Below, piece after piece: positions 5,290 through 7,510 of a DNA stretch of 7,510 bases. How positions within the stretch are numbered: position 1 is the first letter of the stretch; each line of letters starts with the position of its first letter. The DNA is from an uncultured Veillonella sp. (GTDB taxonomy: Bacteria > Bacillota > Negativicutes > Veillonellales > Veillonellaceae): NCBI RefSeq assembly GCF_905209685.1, contig NZ_CAJLUB010000094.1, forward strand, positions 1-7,510, read 5' to 3'. The notes under the pieces were generated by a model, which was not told the origin of the DNA, made no database searches, and was given only the letters and a program-made list of their open reading frames with translations. A program made the position numbers and the translations under genes.

Positions 5290-6893
5290 ATCGATTTTTA
5301 AAGGGGGCTATGATTTTAACCTTAGCTGGGATTATCGTTAAGGTTATCGGTGCTTTCAGTAAAGTCCTTATTGCACGCGTTCTCGGTGGTGAAGGGATTG
5401 GCCTATATATGATGGCCTATCCGATTTATCAAATTATCGTTAGTATTTCCGCTGCAGGCATTCCTGTTGCTATATCTATTATGATAGCGGAAAAGCTAGC
5501 TAATGATGATATGCGGGGCGTACAACAGGTATTTTCCGTATCGTTAAAGGTGTTAACACTATTAGGCCTTGTATTTAGTGTAGCTTTATACGGCAGTGCA
5601 CAGTGGCTCATAGATACCCATATTATTACAGATCCTCGTGCACTCTTAGCGATTCAGCTATTGTCGCCAGCTATCTTCATCGTTACAATTTTGAGCTGTT
5701 TTAGAGGTTACTTCCAAGGCTTCCAATACATGGTGCCTACGGGAACTAGCCAAGTCTTTGAACAAATCTTCCGCGTATCCTCTATGGTGGGCTTAGCCTA
5801 TTATTTCATTGATAGAGGGCTACACTTGGCGGCAGGTGGTGCAACGTTTGCTACATTCCCCGGTGTATTAGCTGGATTGCTCGTATTGATTTACTTTTAC
5901 TATCGTCAGCGTCGTGTACGGGCGCAAATGTTGGCGCAGCAGAATCCAAATGCTATCGGTGAAAGCAATAGCTCTGTAGTGAAACGACTATTTAGCTTGG
6001 CTATACCAGTTTCAATGGCCAATATTATGTTGCCCATGGTATCTCTTATCGATACATTTATCGTCCCAAAGCGATTGATGGATATCGGGTATTACCTCAA
6101 TGAAGCGACAACACAATTTGGCTATCTCACAGGGATGGCTACATCGTTGATTGGTTTGCCTATCATTTTGACTACATCCTTAGCGGCTAGCCTTGTACCA
6201 GCTGTATCTGAGGCACATGCCCAAGGTGATGTGCACCGCATTGTACAGCGCGCCGGCACAGCCATTAAGATTGCCAATATGTTCACTATACCGGCCTGCA
6301 TTGGGCTCTGTGTATTAGCGACACCTATATCTAAATTGATATACGCAACGCCTCATGCTGGTCCTGTTATTGCTGTTATTAGCTTGAGTATTATATTCTT
6401 AGGGTGGCAACAGATTACAGCAGGTATTTTGCAGGGCTTAGGTAGAACGGTTATTCCTATGGTAGCCATTTTTATCGGTCTATTGGCTAAGACATTCTTG
6501 GACTATCAATTGACAGGTACTATTGAGCTTGGTATTAATGGTGCCGCATGGGCAACGAATTTAAACTTTGCTATTGCTGCACTCATAAACTATATATTTG
6601 TAAAAAAATATGTAGGCTCCGTACTCAATAAATTAGAGTTATTAAAAATTGTAGTGTCTGCCATGGCTATGGGCGGTGCTACACAGGTGGTATATGTGAC
6701 GACTGTAGAACTGTTCGGTAACGGTGGTGCAGTGGCAGCGGCTATTATTGTAGCGGTATTTGTGTATGGTTTATCCCTATGGTTAACAAAGGCCGTTGTA
6801 AAAGCCGATATGTATCATTTCCCAGTTATAGGTAAGCGATTACAGGCTCGCCGAGATAAGGAGGAGGCTAAGCTATATGAAAAACAATACTGA
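5286..6893 (+). CDS. SpoVB/YtgP-type lipid flippase of the MurJ (MOP exporter) superfamily
   Basis: This is a 535-residue integral membrane protein with about 14 hydrophobic segments, the number expected of MurJ-like MOP exporters. Family hallmarks are the N-terminal FLKGAMILTLAGIIVKVIGA, GEGIGLYMMAYPIYQI, and RGYFQGFQYMVPTGTSQV from Arg140, which is characteristic of the SpoVB/YtgP (PST) branch. Members move undecaprenyl-linked cell-wall or polysaccharide precursors across the inner membrane; YtgP of Bacillus can act as the lipid II flippase, and YabM lies at this same place after mfd. The substrate here (lipid II or another polysaccharide lipid) cannot be decided from sequence. The start at 5286 is set by AAGGAGG (5276-5282) and overlaps the mfd stop by four bases. 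The basic C-terminal tail (KRLQARRDKEEAKLYEKQY) is cytoplasmic and overlaps mazG by 17 bases. Confidence 0.93.
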   Translation: MNRFLKGAMILTLAGIIVKVIGAFSKVLIARVLGGEGIGLYMMAYPIYQIIVSISAAGIPVAISIMIAEKLANDDMRGVQQVFSVSLKVLTLLGLVFSVALYGSAQWLIDTHIITDPRALLAIQLLSPAIFIVTILSCFRGYFQGFQYMVPTGTSQVFEQIFRVSSMVGLAYYFIDRGLHLAAGGATFATFPGVLAGLLVLIYFYYRQRRVRAQMLAQQNPNAIGESNSSVVKRLFSLAIPVSMANIMLPMVSLIDTFIVPKRLMDIGYYLNEATTQFGYLTGMATSLIGLPIILTTSLAASLVPAVSEAHAQGDVHRIVQRAGTAIKIANMFTIPACIGLCVLATPISKLIYATPHAGPVIAVISLSIIFLGWQQITAGILQGLGRTVIPMVAIFIGLLAKTFLDYQLTGTIELGINGAAWATNLNFAIAALINYIFVKKYVGSVLNKLELLKIVVSAMAMGGATQVVYVTTVELFGNGGAVAAAIIVAVFVYGLSLWLTKAVVKADMYHFPVIGKRLQARRDKEEAKLYEKQY

Positions 6894-7510
6894 TAAGCCA
6901 GTATCGGTACAACCATTAGTAGATGTAGTAAAAGCTTTGCGTGCTCCGAATGGTTGTCCTTGGGATCAAAAACAGACTCATGAGTCGTTGCGTCGATATT
7001 TCATCGAAGAAACCTATGAAGTAGTAGATGCTATCGATAATAAAGATATGCCAAATCTTCGTGAAGAACTTGGTGATGTATTATTACAAGTTGTCTTTCA
7101 CAGTCAATTAGCTGAGGAAGCAGGTCAATTTACATTAGAAGATGTAATTCACGATGTGACAGAAAAGATGATTCGTCGTCATCCCCATGTTTTTGACCCT
7201 GAAAATAATGAAAAATCATACAGTTGGGATGAATTAAAGGCGCAAGAAAAGAAAAATATACAAAAATCTGTATTGGATGGTGTATCTAAAGGTTTACCTG
7301 CATTAGTAGCGGCTTACAAACTACAAGAAAAGGCTGCAAAGCTAGGTTTTGACTGGGATGAGCTCGATCCAGTTTGGGCGAAAGTTTCCGAAGAAATGGG
7401 TGAATTTAAGGAAGCTATTGCCCAAGAAGATAGAGAAAATATGGAAAAAGAAGCGGGAGATGTGCTTTTTTCCTTGATTAATCTATTAAGATGGTATAAA
7501 ATAAGCGGTG
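6877..7510 (+). CDS. mazG: MazG nucleoside triphosphate pyrophosphohydrolase, 3' end cut by the window
   Basis: MazG hydrolyses NTPs and dNTPs to monophosphates plus pyrophosphate, removing abnormal nucleotides and affecting stringent-response recovery. The 211 visible codons (no stop before the edge) cover nearly the whole family length of about 255-270. Two tandem MazG modules are seen. The first has the opening LRAPNGCPWDQKQTHESL (21-38) and the metal-binding set EETYE (44-48) with EELGD (63-67). The second has EEMGE (172-176) with EAGD (192-195). Both acidic sets are complete, so both halves look competent, though in Escherichia coli only the C-terminal one is active. The start at 6877 follows a very strong AAGGAGGAGG (6858-6867) inside the flippase gene, with which it overlaps 17 bases. 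This matches yabN of Bacillus after yabM. Confidence 0.96.
   Translation, partial: MKNNTDKPVSVQPLVDVVKALRAPNGCPWDQKQTHESLRRYFIEETYEVVDAIDNKDMPNLREELGDVLLQVVFHSQLAEEAGQFTLEDVIHDVTEKMIRRHPHVFDPENNEKSYSWDELKAQEKKNIQKSVLDGVSKGLPALVAAYKLQEKAAKLGFDWDELDPVWAKVSEEMGEFKEAIAQEDRENMEKEAGDVLFSLINLLRWYKISG

Noticed and set aside
1..7510. CRISPR arrays, insertion sequences, phage or defence genes
   Set aside because: No regularly spaced repeats, transposase or integrase motifs, or target-site duplications were seen; apart from 900-1650 the window is ordinary core chromosome.

Overview
The window reads as chromosomal DNA from a low-to-moderate GC Firmicute. It has strong AGGAGG ribosome binding sites, CCA-encoding tRNA genes, sigma70-type promoters, and the order mfd, SpoVB/YtgP-type flippase, mazG, which matches the Bacillus mfd-spoVT-yabM-yabN cluster without spoVT. 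My best guess is a Negativicute close to Veillonella. That assignment rests on family resemblance and no search was possible.

Layout. Positions 1-90 hold the 3' part of a tRNA-Arg(ACG) and its terminator. Positions 113-985 hold a minus-strand two-gene operon with its own promoter: a small XRE-like helix-turn-helix protein followed by a Tyr-rich exported protein of unknown function. The operon ends at a perfect bidirectional hairpin. Positions 1027-1536 hold a plus-strand cobalamin (B12) riboswitch with a clear promoter and an intrinsic terminator, but no convincing protein gene behind it. What follows is a 47-nt imperfect hairpin and a second, very long bidirectional hairpin. Positions 1592-1814 hold a promoter-like element with a 9-codon reading frame, then a tRNA-Leu(TAG) with promoter and terminator. 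From 1993 to the right edge runs a tightly coupled plus-strand operon: mfd (transcription-repair coupling factor), a 14-helix MurJ/SpoVB-type lipid flippase, and mazG (nucleoside triphosphate pyrophosphohydrolase, cut by the window end).

How the genes work together. mfd, the flippase and mazG overlap one another (ATGA junction, then a 17-base overlap), so their translation is probably coupled. Two of the products protect genome integrity (strand-specific repair; clearing of NTPs), while the flippase serves the envelope. The most unusual part is the B12 riboswitch, whose promoter, aptamer and terminator all look intact but which has no gene to control before the next terminator and tRNA. It either makes a regulated non-coding RNA or is left over from a lost B12-related gene.
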